Source of the DNA: SIG603 sp964369215
Lineage (GTDB): Bacteria > Bacillota > Clostridia > Oscillospirales > Acutalibacteraceae
Assembly: GCA_964369215.1 (NCBI GenBank)
Contig: CAYJEZ010000032.1
Span: 1-21,483, forward strand
DNA length: 21,483 nt
Direction of reading: 5' to 3'
In this document: positions 8,881 through 15,953 of the stretch, one piece after another
How the letters are laid out: each line of letters opens with the position of its first letter
Position numbering within the stretch: position 1 is the first letter of the stretch
Program-made: the position numbers and the translations under genes
The notes under the pieces: model-generated
Told to the model about the DNA's origin: nothing
The model's input: the letters and a program-made list of their open reading frames with translations, nothing else
Databases searched by the model: none

Positions 8881-8909
8881 ATTGTAATAATACAATTTAC
8901 TTCTTGCAA
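8881..8909 (-). promoter_or_regulatory. Possible minus-strand promoter of a noncoding transcript
   Basis: On the minus strand, -35 TTGCAA (8904-8909) and -10 TACAAT (8881-8886) are 17 bp apart. It lies inside the gap after the isomerase stop and points at the repeat array and the terminator at 8642-8678. A transcript from it would be about 230 nt with no coding frame. In AT-rich DNA such matches arise by chance, so confidence is limited. Confidence 0.4.
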
Positions 8910-8968
8910 TATTATCGTACCATCTGAACAATACCTTAGAAAAATTCTAAAATAAAATTCAAAACTAT

Positions 8969-9721
8969 TTAGCCGTAAATCTCCTTAGCTTTAATTAAGC
9001 TCTCGATTGGGTCCATTAATGGACGATACTCAAGCCCGCAATAACCTGTGTATCCAGCCTCGTCAATAGCTTTAAAAATATTTTTGTAATCACTTTCGCC
9101 GTTTTGCATTTCGTTTCTTCCAGGGTGGCCTGCACCATGAAGATGAGCTATACAATCTAAATTTTTAGTTACGTTAGGTATAATGTTGCCCTCCATAACT
9201 TGTTGATGATAAATATCATATATAATTTTTACATATGGGTTATTTATTTCTCTAACAATGTCAAAGCCCTCTACTGCAGACCATAAATAATAACCAGGGT
9301 GGTTAACGTATGTGTTAAGAGGCTCTAGCATAATGGTAACTTTATATTTCTCTAAAATAGGCACAGCTAATTTAAGTGTGTCTACAATAGCTTGATGTTG
9401 CTCTTCACGTGGAGTGCCTAGGTCTTGCCCTACTTGAGTAATAAGCTTCTCAACACCTAAGTCGTTAGCAGCAATACAAGTCTCTTCAAGGCCTTTTAGC
9501 CAAGCTTCTCTGTAGGTTGCGTCTGTCATCTTAAACTCAGTTGTACACATGCTTAAAAGTTTAACGCCTGTCTCTTTTAAAGCTAATTTAACAGCATCAA
9601 AGTCAAGGTCTGACCATTTGTATGTCTCAACTGCGTCATAACCTAATTCATGTACTTTTCTTATTGCTTCTGCGAAATCAGAATTTCCGAAAAAGCATGG
9701 AATAGCTACACATAATTTCAT
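8969..9721 (-). CDS. Sugar phosphate isomerase/epimerase, hydroxypyruvate isomerase-like
   Basis: A 250-residue TIM barrel of the AP-endonuclease-2/xylose-isomerase-like superfamily, predicted to interconvert an aldose/ketose or hydroxypyruvate-type substrate with a divalent metal. Visible signatures are MLEPLNT (E133), IIYDIYHQQVMEGNI (D169, H172), HLHGAGHPGRNE (H193, H195, R202) and GLEYRP (E231). The YDIYH..Q.MEG and HPGRNE blocks resemble hydroxypyruvate/2-oxo-tetronate isomerases. The third metal ligand position appears to be His195, as in tagatose/psicose epimerases and IolI, where Hyi-type enzymes have Gln. The substrate is therefore open. The ATG follows AAAGGA at about 10 nt. It lies 137 nt downstream of a Gfo/Idh dehydrogenase on the same strand, and the two probably form one operon. 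Confidence 0.88.
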   Translation of the reverse strand: MKLCVAIPCFFGNSDFAEAIRKVHELGYDAVETYKWSDLDFDAVKLALKETGVKLLSMCTTEFKMTDATYREAWLKGLEETCIAANDLGVEKLITQVGQDLGTPREEQHQAIVDTLKLAVPILEKYKVTIMLEPLNTYVNHPGYYLWSAVEGFDIVREINNPYVKIIYDIYHQQVMEGNIIPNVTKNLDCIAHLHGAGHPGRNEMQNGESDYKNIFKAIDEAGYTGYCGLEYRPLMDPIESLIKAKEIYG

Positions 9722-9756
9722 AATAACATCGTCCTTTCTAAAATAGATTAAACTAT

Positions 9757-9785
9757 AGGTGACTTAATCAAATATTAAATCACCT
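9757..9785 (-). repeat. Intergenic hairpin between the dehydrogenase and isomerase genes
   Basis: A 12-bp stem with one mismatch (9757-9768 with 9774-9785) and a 5-nt loop, without a U-run. It lies just before the isomerase ribosome binding site region and might protect or process the operon transcript. Function is inferred only from position. Confidence 0.45.
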
Positions 9786-9802
9786 AACAAGTTTAGTGAA
9801 AT

Positions 9803-9881
9803 TTAATTATTCAAAATAAATTACTTTTCGGGAAATGGAATTTCTTGAATTACCTTAATTATTCAAAATAAATTACTTTTC
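9803..9881. repeat. 27-bp direct repeat copying the dehydrogenase 3' end
   Basis: Identical 27-bp copies lie at 9803-9829 and 9855-9881, 52 bp apart. The second copy contains the last codons and stop of the dehydrogenase (…KVIYFE*); the first lies outside the gene. Between them the minus strand can read VIQEIPFPEK*, which looks like an alternative protein end. This suggests a local tandem duplication that moved the stop codon. Confidence 0.85.
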
Positions 9882-10863
9882 CTGTGTCCATAGACTCATT
9901 AGCAGCAAAACCTAGTTTTAAAGATTTTAGTGCATCGCTATAAGGAGAGCGAACTTTGTTAGGGTCATTAGCTTTAACAGCATCAATAAAGTCACGGTCT
10001 AATAGATATGTTTGGTCAACTCCACGTTTTGTGTCTGTTGTCTCCATTTTTGTTTTAATAATTAAGTTGTTTCTTAGTCTGTAGTCGTACTCAACATCGC
10101 TTAATGTAATAACTAAACCGCTGTTATGTATAGGAGCTTTTAAATAGCAACCACTTACAAGAGTAGCTGTAAAGTTGTTTGCAAATCTAATAACTGCTGT
10201 TGAGTGGTCGTCTGTCTCGTACTCTTCTCTTGCGTCTTCGCCTGGTTTAACAATACCGCGTGTGCAAGTAGCATAAACAGATAAAGGCTCACCGAACAAC
10301 CATCTTAGGCCATCTAAAAGGTGAATGTTTTGCTCTACTAATTGAGCACCGCAGTCACGTTTCTTTTGCCACCACCAAACGCCAGGAATTCCGCCAACCC
10401 AAGCGCCGTATACTAAACCACCTTGTTTGTGGTTAGGCATGTCTTCTTTAATCATTTCCATAAGGTCTAAATATCTATCTTGGAAACCAACTGCTGTAAC
10501 TAAGTTTTTCTCTGCAATTTTGTTAGCTACGTCTTCTGCTTGTGCTAAGTCAAGTGTCATAGGTTTCTCTACCATAAATGGTATGCCCATCTCTATAAGT
10601 CTTGTCTCAGTGTCTGTATGAGCTGTTGGCTCAATAGCAATAAATACGCAGTCTACAGTCTCTTTGCTGATATTATCATAAAGCTCTGTGTGTGTTGCAT
10701 ACATTTTGTCTGTGCAACCAAATCTCTCAGCAGCAGCAATTCTACGCTCTTCTGTTGGCTCTGCAACAGCTACTACTTGAATATCATCCATTAATTCAAG
10801 TGCATTCATATGTGCACCTTGTCTTCCGCCACAGCCTACTAAGGCTATTCTTACTTTTGCCAT
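9859..10863 (-). CDS. Gfo/Idh/MocA family NAD(P)-dependent oxidoreductase
   Basis: A 334-residue dehydrogenase of the glucose-fructose oxidoreductase/inositol dehydrogenase/MocA family, acting in the cytosol on a sugar, inositol or sugar acid. The N-terminal Rossmann fold has ALVGCGGRQGAHM (residues 7-19) and the EKP signature (E99, K100, P101). The C-terminal domain carries LVEQNIHLLD, with H181 at the usual catalytic His position and D184 following. The substrate cannot be told from sequence. Start: ATG behind AGGAGGA. It is first in an operon with the isomerase and diverges from an AraC regulator, so it is probably induced by its substrate. The 3' end is altered by a 52-bp tandem duplication. 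The leader holds a hairpin (10888-10916). Confidence 0.93.
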   Translation of the reverse strand: MAKVRIALVGCGGRQGAHMNALELMDDIQVVAVAEPTEERRIAAAERFGCTDKMYATHTELYDNISKETVDCVFIAIEPTAHTDTETRLIEMGIPFMVEKPMTLDLAQAEDVANKIAEKNLVTAVGFQDRYLDLMEMIKEDMPNHKQGGLVYGAWVGGIPGVWWWQKKRDCGAQLVEQNIHLLDGLRWLFGEPLSVYATCTRGIVKPGEDAREEYETDDHSTAVIRFANNFTATLVSGCYLKAPIHNSGLVITLSDVEYDYRLRNNLIIKTKMETTDTKRGVDQTYLLDRDFIDAVKANDPNKVRSPYSDALKSLKLGFAANESMDTGKVIYFE

Positions 10864-10887
10864 AATACTATTCCTCCTAAAATTTGT

Positions 10888-10916
10888 AGAAATAAAGCAA
10901 AAAAAGCTTTATTTCT
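10888..10916 (-). promoter_or_regulatory. Leader hairpin of the dehydrogenase operon
   Basis: A perfect 11-bp inverted repeat (AGAAATAAAGC at 10888-10898, its complement at 10906-10916) flanks seven A residues, seven U residues on the minus-strand RNA being the loop. It lies between the promoter and the AGGAGGA site, so it would form in the 5' UTR. It could also be a protein-binding site. Confidence 0.55.
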
Positions 10917-10928
10917 AAGCTATTAATA

Positions 10929-10957
10929 TTGACATTGTCACAAAATTATATTATTAT
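10929..10957 (+). promoter_or_regulatory. Promoter of the AraC-type regulator gene
   Basis: -35 TTGACA (10929-10934) and -10 TATTAT (10952-10957) are 17 bp apart and point at the start codon at 11021. Its -10 overlaps that of the opposite promoter, so the two probably compete. TTGACATTGTCA at 10929-10940 contains the palindrome TGACA-T-TGTCA. Confidence 0.6.
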
Positions 10958-10984
10958 TATATTGTCAAAAAAGAGACAAGTCAA
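10956..10984 (-). promoter_or_regulatory. Promoter of the dehydrogenase-isomerase operon
   Basis: On the minus strand, -35 TTGACT (10979-10984) and a perfect -10 TATAAT (10956-10961) are 17 bp apart. Direct repeats TTGTCA at 10935 and 10962, and inverted GACAA at 10975, surround it and are plausible half-sites for the neighbouring AraC regulator. Confidence 0.7.
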
Positions 10985-11020
10985 TCAAATTTTATTGTAA
11001 GTTTATAAGGATATTGCACT

Positions 11021-11794
11021 ATGTTTTCAGAAATAGATAAAGAAATTCGTACATATTTACCATTTGTTTTAACTACCACCTCACAAAACCAAGCTCAAAG
11101 GGAAATTATTCGCCCCTATGGATTTACTGACCACCAATTTATTTGGGTAAGTGAAGGAGAGGGGCATTTTACTGTAGAAGATACTGAATATACCCTAAAG
11201 CAAGGAGAGGGGCTTTTTTTTAGAGCTAATGTACCCCATACATATAATGGAGAAAAAGGAAACTTTTTTACCTCTTGGATAACTTTTTCTGGCTGCGATA
11301 ATATATTAGATTACTATAATATTGGTACCTATTTTAGATTTGATGTAAGCACATCGATGAACACTCTTTGTACCGAGCTTAACACTCTTTGTACGGGTAA
11401 CAGTACAGCGATGATGAGGTCTGCGGCTGGGTATAGCTGTTTAATTAATGTTTTAGAAGAGATTTTTGAGACTTCAATACCTATTGAAACTAGGGTAAAA
11501 AGGTTTATGGAAAATAATTATGCCACTCCTCTTTCTTTAGATGAAATTGCCCAACATGTAAATATGGATAGATATGCACTTTGCAGGTATTACAACAAAA
11601 ATTGTAATATTCGCCCTATGGAGCAACTTAAGAAAATACGAATTTCAAAGGCAAAGCATTACTTAAAATACACCTCAAAAAGTGTAGATGAAATTGGTAA
11701 ATTATGTGGTTTTGACAGCACAAGCTATTTTGGTAAAAGATTTAAAGAGGAGACGAATTTTTCACCCGGTGAGTATAGAAAACAACAAATTTAA
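11021..11794 (+). CDS. AraC family transcriptional regulator
   Basis: A 257-residue one-component regulator. Residues 1-100 form a cupin-type ligand-binding domain (HQFIWVSEGEGHFTVEDTEY, then GEGLFFRANVPHTY). Residues 157-255 hold the two AraC helix-turn-helix units: LSLDEIAQHVNMDRYALCRYY and SVDEIGKLCGFDSTSYFGKRF, ending in the usual FSPGEYR. It probably senses a sugar and controls the divergent dehydrogenase-isomerase operon and itself. The ATG follows AAGGA. The linker carries a 7-residue duplication (NTLCTEL-NTLCTGN, residues 114-127), encoded by two exact 14-bp DNA copies at 11360 and 11381. Confidence 0.93.
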   Translation: MFSEIDKEIRTYLPFVLTTTSQNQAQREIIRPYGFTDHQFIWVSEGEGHFTVEDTEYTLKQGEGLFFRANVPHTYNGEKGNFFTSWITFSGCDNILDYYNIGTYFRFDVSTSMNTLCTELNTLCTGNSTAMMRSAAGYSCLINVLEEIFETSIPIETRVKRFMENNYATPLSLDEIAQHVNMDRYALCRYYNKNCNIRPMEQLKKIRISKAKHYLKYTSKSVDEIGKLCGFDSTSYFGKRFKEETNFSPGEYRKQQI

Positions 11795-11869
11795 CATAGT
11801 CAAACCACTCAAAAATCATCAAAGAAATTACTTACAAAAGCTAAAAGGCAAACCGATGTTTGACTATGT
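11794..11869. repeat. 12-bp inverted repeat flanking 52 bp after the AraC gene
   Basis: ACATAGTCAAAC (11794-11805) and GTTTGACTATGT (11858-11869) are perfect inverted copies. The first touches the AraC stop codon. The 76-bp unit could be a tiny non-autonomous element or a long hairpin. No target-site duplication is evident. Confidence 0.5.
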
Positions 11870-11930
11870 ATATGGGTTTTGTAAGCAGAGATTTGCTACG
11901 ATATTGACTTATAATTCACTTATAAAAACA

Positions 11931-11969
11931 AAAATGTAGAGACAAACTAAGTTTGTTTCTACATTTTTT
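11931..11969. terminator. Bidirectional terminator between the AraC and NCS2 genes
   Basis: A 13-bp stem (11935-11947 with 11951-11963, one G-U pair) with a 3-nt loop is followed by TTTTTT on the plus strand and TTTTTGTTTTT on the minus strand. It ends both converging genes. Confidence 0.88.
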
Positions 11970-12017
11970 GCTATATTGCTGTACCGTTTTCTAAATTGAT
12001 TTACTATATAAAGTAAA

Positions 12018-13445
12018 TTATACAGTTACGGTTAAAAACTTGATTACAAATAGTATTGCTATTATTGCAGTAACTATGTCAGCTTTTTTGAATTTACCTG
12101 TGCATAAAGCTATAACTGTATAAGCAATTGCGCCTATTCCAATACCGTTTGATATTGAGTATGTAAGAGGCATTGCTATTAAAGCTAAGAAAGCTGGAAC
12201 TGCAGACACTGGGTCTTTCATGTCTACTTTTGCAAAGCTTTGCATCATTAAAACTCCAACATAAATAAGTGCTGGTGCAGTTGCACATGCAGGAACTAAA
12301 GATGCAAAAGGTGATAAAAATAAACATACAAAGAAGCAGATACTAACAACAAGGCTTGTTAAACCAGTTCTACCGCCAACGCCAACACCAGCTGAAGACT
12401 CAACAAAAGTGGTACATGTAGATGTTCCCATTGAACCGCCTACAACAGTAGCAATTGAGTCGCTAGCCATACATTTTGTAATGTTAATAGGGTCGCCGTT
12501 TTCATCTAGCATATCAGCTTGGGCAGCTGTACCGTAAAGTGTTCCTATAGTGTCGAACATGTCAACAATACAGAATGTTATTACTAAAAGAATAGCAGTT
12601 GTAACGCCACCAATTAGTGGGCTAGTAAATGCATAATTCCACGCTGAAGGGTCAAATGCTGCTAAAAAGCCCATGTTAACAAAGTCAGTAAATGATTGTC
12701 CTACTTGGCTTACATCAAATGATGGCATTGTGCCCATTAAAGGGTAATAAAGAATTGAGATAGCAAATATGGCTATTAAAACAGCACCTTTTAATTTTAT
12801 TTTCTCGAAAATAGCTATTAGTAACAACCCTAAGATAGATAAAATAGCTGGTAATGCGGCTCTGATTCCCTCTTCGCTCATTATGGCACCATGGATGTCT
12901 ACAAATTGTACTAAAACATACTCATTGCCTTGAATAATGCCCGCATTTTGGAAACCTATAAATGCAATAAATAATCCAATACCTGCAGGAATAGCTTTTT
13001 TTAAGCAGTCTGGCAAAGATTTTGCTAGTTTTTCTCTTACACCTGTAACAGATAGAATTAAGAAAACAATACCTGATACTAAAATAATTACAAGACCAGC
13101 CCTGTAACCATCAGCAGGACTTCCTCCTGCAATTATCTCTGGCAAAACGAATGAAACAAAGAAAAATGAGTTAAGTCCCATTCCGCAAGCCTGTGCAAAA
13201 GGCATTTTAGCGTAAAAAGCCATTAGTAAAGTACCTACTACAGCAGAGATGATTGAAGCGACATAAACCGCATTCCAAATTTGCATAAAAACAGGGTCAG
13301 CGTCTGGTGCTAAATGGCTAAATCCAACTACTTGGTTTGGGTTGGTTACAACTATGTATGCCATAGCAAAGAAAGTTGTAAGACCAGCGATAATCTCTGT
13401 TTTTACATTTGAGCCGCGCTCAGAAATTTTAAAAAACTTGTCCAA
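12018..13445 (-). CDS. NCS2 family purine permease (AzgA/PbuG-like)
   Basis: A 475-residue polytopic membrane protein of the adenine/guanine/hypoxanthine branch of the NCS2 (nucleobase-cation symporter 2) family, importing purine bases with protons or sodium. The N-terminus (NVKTEIIAGLTTFFAMAYI) and the signature FVESSAGVGVGGRTGLTS around E349 are typical, as is the length with its many hydrophobic segments. The start is TTG (13443-13445): an in-frame TAG lies six codons upstream and the family aligns from here. The GGAG site is rather far, about 12 nt. A -10 TATAAT lies at 13475-13480. I see no purine riboswitch in the short leader. Exact base specificity cannot be told. Confidence 0.94.
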   Translation of the reverse strand: MDKFFKISERGSNVKTEIIAGLTTFFAMAYIVVTNPNQVVGFSHLAPDADPVFMQIWNAVYVASIISAVVGTLLMAFYAKMPFAQACGMGLNSFFFVSFVLPEIIAGGSPADGYRAGLVIILVSGIVFLILSVTGVREKLAKSLPDCLKKAIPAGIGLFIAFIGFQNAGIIQGNEYVLVQFVDIHGAIMSEEGIRAALPAILSILGLLLIAIFEKIKLKGAVLIAIFAISILYYPLMGTMPSFDVSQVGQSFTDFVNMGFLAAFDPSAWNYAFTSPLIGGVTTAILLVITFCIVDMFDTIGTLYGTAAQADMLDENGDPINITKCMASDSIATVVGGSMGTSTCTTFVESSAGVGVGGRTGLTSLVVSICFFVCLFLSPFASLVPACATAPALIYVGVLMMQSFAKVDMKDPVSAVPAFLALIAMPLTYSISNGIGIGAIAYTVIALCTGKFKKADIVTAIIAILFVIKFLTVTV

Positions 13446-13474
13446 GGTTAATTCACACTCCTACATTATTATTT

Positions 13475-13480
13475 ATTATA
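13475..13480 (-). promoter_or_regulatory. -10 element of the NCS2 permease promoter
   Basis: A perfect TATAAT on the minus strand lies 30 nt upstream of the TTG start. The -35 region (TTTTGG or TTTTTG) is poor, so the promoter may need an activator. Confidence 0.5.
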
Positions 13481-13525
13481 GTATACACTAAATTCACCAA
13501 AAATCAATAACTAATTAACAATTTA

Positions 13526-13549
13526 TACATTTTAATAGAAAAAAATGTA
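13526..13549 (-). terminator. Weak hairpin after the MATE gene
   Basis: An 8-bp A/T stem (TACATTTT with AAAATGTA) lies 25 nt after the MATE stop. With almost no G-C pairs and no clear U-run, it is at most a weak terminator. Confidence 0.3.
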
Positions 13550-13573
13550 TTTGTAAGAGGATTTCAATTTATT

Positions 13574-15013
13574 TTATATAGATTGCCCACTTCCTATCTG
13601 AGTTTCTTCTTTTACTAATTTTTTAAGGTAGCTATTTAAATAAATCATATAAGGAAGCACAAGAACAACAAATGCAAGTAAATCTGCAGCAGGCTGAGCT
13701 ATAGGAATAGCTTTTTCGTCTAAGAAATAAGGCAAAATAAGTATTGCAGGTATAAGAGCTAAGCCTTGCCTAGCAAAAGAGAGAAGTGACGAGGGCGTGC
13801 CTTTTCCTAAGGCTTGAAAGGTCATGGTTACTAATATAGATAAAGCTTTAACAGGCATAAGTAGACCTGTCCAAAACAAGCCAAGACTGCCTAAAGATAT
13901 AACCATAGGGTCGTCTTTTCTAAACATAGCCACAATAGGCTCTGAGAAGCCCATAAAAACAACTGCGCAAACAAAAGATATACCTAGCAGTGCCCACATT
14001 GTAAAGATGTATGAATCCCATAAGCGCTTATATTTTTTCGCCCCGTAATTATATCCGGCAACCGGCTGAAAGCCTTGACCAAAGCCTAGCAAAACAGAAG
14101 TAGCAAACATGGCTATTCTTGTAACAATAGAAACAGCTGCTATAACATAGTCTCCGTAAGGAGCGGCAACGTTATTAAGTATTATCATGCTTATAGAGGT
14201 AAGGCCTTGCCTGAATAATGAAGGCAAGCCCATTTTTAATATCTCTATAAACATTGCAAACTCAAAACGAAAATGACGAACACTTAAAGTAAGCGCACTT
14301 TTTTTCATAACAAAATAAGATAAAAGTATAGCAAAGCTTATGCTTTGGCTTATAATAGTAGCAAGTGCAGCGCCAGAAATGCCCATATTAAAAGTAAAAA
14401 TAAATAATGGGTCTAAAGCGATGTTTATAATTGCTCCTGCACCTATGCCTATCATAGCAAAAAAAGAGTTACCCTCACTTTTTAGAATGGTGTTCATTAC
14501 AAAAGAAGACATTATAACAGGTGCACCGTAAAGAATTATTGAGCAATAATCGACTGCGTAGGGTAAAATTGTTTCGGTTGCGCCTAACATACGAACAAGA
14601 GTATTAATACCAAGAATACCAGCTACGGCGATTATAATGCCTATAGCTATTGTTACATACCAAGAGAATGCAAGTGCCTCATTGGCTCGCTTTACTTTTG
14701 CCTCTCCTAATAAGCGCGATATATACACACCAGCACCTTGGGCAAGGCACATTCCTATAGCTTGCATAAAAGCCATTAAAGGGAATATAACTCCTACCGC
14801 TGCAGAGGCTGAAGTGCCTAGCATGCTTACAAAATATGTATCTGCCATACTGTAAAATGATGATATCATCATACTTACAATAGACGGGGTGGACAAAGTT
14901 AAAATAAGTTTTTTTATAGGCATTTCGCCCATTCGCTTATAATTTTTTGCCCTTGCGTCTTCTTTATTTATGCTTGTACTACTTTTGTTATTTGTGCTCA
15001 CTTGCTTAATCAT
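13574..15013 (-). CDS. MATE family multidrug exporter
   Basis: A 479-residue multi-pass membrane protein of the MATE family, MepA-like branch, which expels cationic drugs or metabolites using a sodium or proton gradient. The conserved start of the first repeat (STPSIVSMMISSFYSMADTYFVSMLG) and about twelve hydrophobic segments are visible. A long polar N-terminus (about 33 residues) precedes them. The annotated ATG at 15011-15013 abuts AGAGG with no spacing. A GTG five codons in, with the site 12 nt upstream, may be the real start (then 475 residues). A terminator-like hairpin (15042-15078) lies directly in front of the gene. The upstream neighbour is a membrane-anchored XRE regulator that may control it. 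Confidence 0.94.
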   Translation of the reverse strand: MIKQVSTNNKSSTSINKEDARAKNYKRMGEMPIKKLILTLSTPSIVSMMISSFYSMADTYFVSMLGTSASAAVGVIFPLMAFMQAIGMCLAQGAGVYISRLLGEAKVKRANEALAFSWYVTIAIGIIIAVAGILGINTLVRMLGATETILPYAVDYCSIILYGAPVIMSSFVMNTILKSEGNSFFAMIGIGAGAIINIALDPLFIFTFNMGISGAALATIISQSISFAILLSYFVMKKSALTLSVRHFRFEFAMFIEILKMGLPSLFRQGLTSISMIILNNVAAPYGDYVIAAVSIVTRIAMFATSVLLGFGQGFQPVAGYNYGAKKYKRLWDSYIFTMWALLGISFVCAVVFMGFSEPIVAMFRKDDPMVISLGSLGLFWTGLLMPVKALSILVTMTFQALGKGTPSSLLSFARQGLALIPAILILPYFLDEKAIPIAQPAADLLAFVVLVLPYMIYLNSYLKKLVKEETQIGSGQSI

Positions 15014-15037
15014 CCTCTTTCATTTCAATTTCTCACA

Positions 15038-15078
15038 AAATAAAAAATCTCTTACGATAAAAATCAGTAAGAGATTTT
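15038..15078 (-). terminator. Intrinsic terminator or attenuator between the XRE and MATE genes
   Basis: A perfect 12-bp stem (15044-15055 with 15067-15078; arm AAAATCTCTTAC) with an 11-nt loop is followed on the minus strand by TTTTTTATTTT. It lies 27 nt after the XRE stop and 25 nt before the MATE ATG. Any promoter of the MATE gene must be upstream of or inside it, so the hairpin may work as an attenuator. Confidence 0.8.
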
Positions 15079-15105
15079 GCTAATATTATCGATTATATAA
15101 AATAA

Positions 15106-15864
15106 TTAATTTAGATTTGTACGTTTATTATACATTATTACAGCGACAATGGCAAGTACAAAACAAAATAATGCACTAATAATATATATAGCTAGTAGTG
15201 AGTTGAGTTGGCTTATAGCCGTTTCTAAGTCGGTAAGACGACCTAAAAAATTCTCAAAAAATACAACAAATATACTTGCTACAGAAAAATGCAAAATAGC
15301 AAAAGCATAATAAACGGATTTTTTATAGGTGAGAAACAATGAGCCAAAAGTTAGGCAAGTAATTAAAGCAAGGCATAAAAAAGCAATAATAGATGCAATA
15401 GGACCTGCCGTGTTTATCGGTATTAATTCTGTAAACACACCATTTAATGGAAGCATGACAAAGGCAAACACTAAAACTACCGATACAAAGCAAATGAGAT
15501 TAAGCATAAATACCCTTATAGCAGTTTTTTTTATATCCTCTTTTTGCTTTAAAATTTCTCTTAATTTTAATTTGTTAGAACTTAAATTTATAGTTTTTTT
15601 AAGTAGATTATCAACTTGTTTAACGCTAAGTGCACTACCCTCACTAAGCCTTTCTCCATTTAATAGTTCTGTTACGCTAACATTAAATATATGAGAAAGG
15701 GGCATAAGTAATGATATATCTGGCATGCTTACCCCTCGCTCCCATTTACTTACCGCTTTATCTGATACATGAAGCAGTTCTGCTAACTCTTTTTGAGTAA
15801 GTTCTTTTTCTTTTCTAAGCGTAGTTATAAATTTTCCAAATTCTTCTTTATTAATATTTTGCAT
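15106..15864 (-). CDS. XRE regulator with a four-helix membrane domain
   Basis: A 252-residue protein. Residues 10-64 are a Cro/C1-type helix-turn-helix (LRKEKELTQKELAELLHVSD, KAVSKWERGVSMPDISLL). A polar linker with a likely helical stretch (about 75-113) follows. Four predicted membrane segments lie at about 117-140, 153-178, 184-203 and 222-245. Such membrane-tethered XRE regulators are common in Clostridia; they are thought to sense membrane or small-molecule signals, though most are uncharacterised. The ATG follows GGGAGG. The MATE exporter gene follows on the same strand, suggesting a sensor-exporter pair (inference). A small palindrome in the leader (15895-15913) could be an autoregulatory site. 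Confidence 0.92.
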   Translation of the reverse strand: MQNINKEEFGKFITTLRKEKELTQKELAELLHVSDKAVSKWERGVSMPDISLLMPLSHIFNVSVTELLNGERLSEGSALSVKQVDNLLKKTINLSSNKLKLREILKQKEDIKKTAIRVFMLNLICFVSVVLVFAFVMLPLNGVFTELIPINTAGPIASIIAFLCLALITCLTFGSLFLTYKKSVYYAFAILHFSVASIFVVFFENFLGRLTDLETAISQLNSLLAIYIISALFCFVLAIVAVIMYNKRTNLN

Positions 15865-15894
15865 TATAATTGCCTCCCTATATTATTGTTATAG

Positions 15895-15913
15895 CCACGT
15901 GTAAAACATGTGG
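15895..15913 (-). promoter_or_regulatory. Inverted repeat upstream of the XRE gene
   Basis: CCACGTG and CATGTGG, around TAAAA, form a 7-bp hairpin with one G-U pair, about 30 nt upstream of the XRE start. It could be an operator for this regulator or a leader hairpin. Confidence 0.4.
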
Positions 15914-15953
15914 GGTGAATAGTGAAATGTTAACTAGCTGCATATATACAATA

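Larger units (their letters stand above)
8533..8968. other. Gene-free gap between addA and the isomerase gene
   Basis: These 436 bases hold no coding frame that I can support. In order they contain an AT-only inverted repeat (8585-8605), a strong terminator (8642-8678), a tandem repeat array (8745-about 8850) and a minus-strand promoter-like element (8881-8909). Together these could be the 3' UTR of the minus-strand sugar operon or a separate small RNA. Confidence 0.6.

Noticed and set aside
11688..11939. An 83-codon ORF overlapping the end of the AraC gene
   Set aside because: It is mostly in another frame of the AraC HTH region, without a ribosome binding site, and runs into the terminator.
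13446..13573. Purine riboswitch upstream of the NCS2 permease
   Set aside because: The leader after the -10 element is only about 25 nt, and I see no three-way-junction core with the conserved purine aptamer bases.
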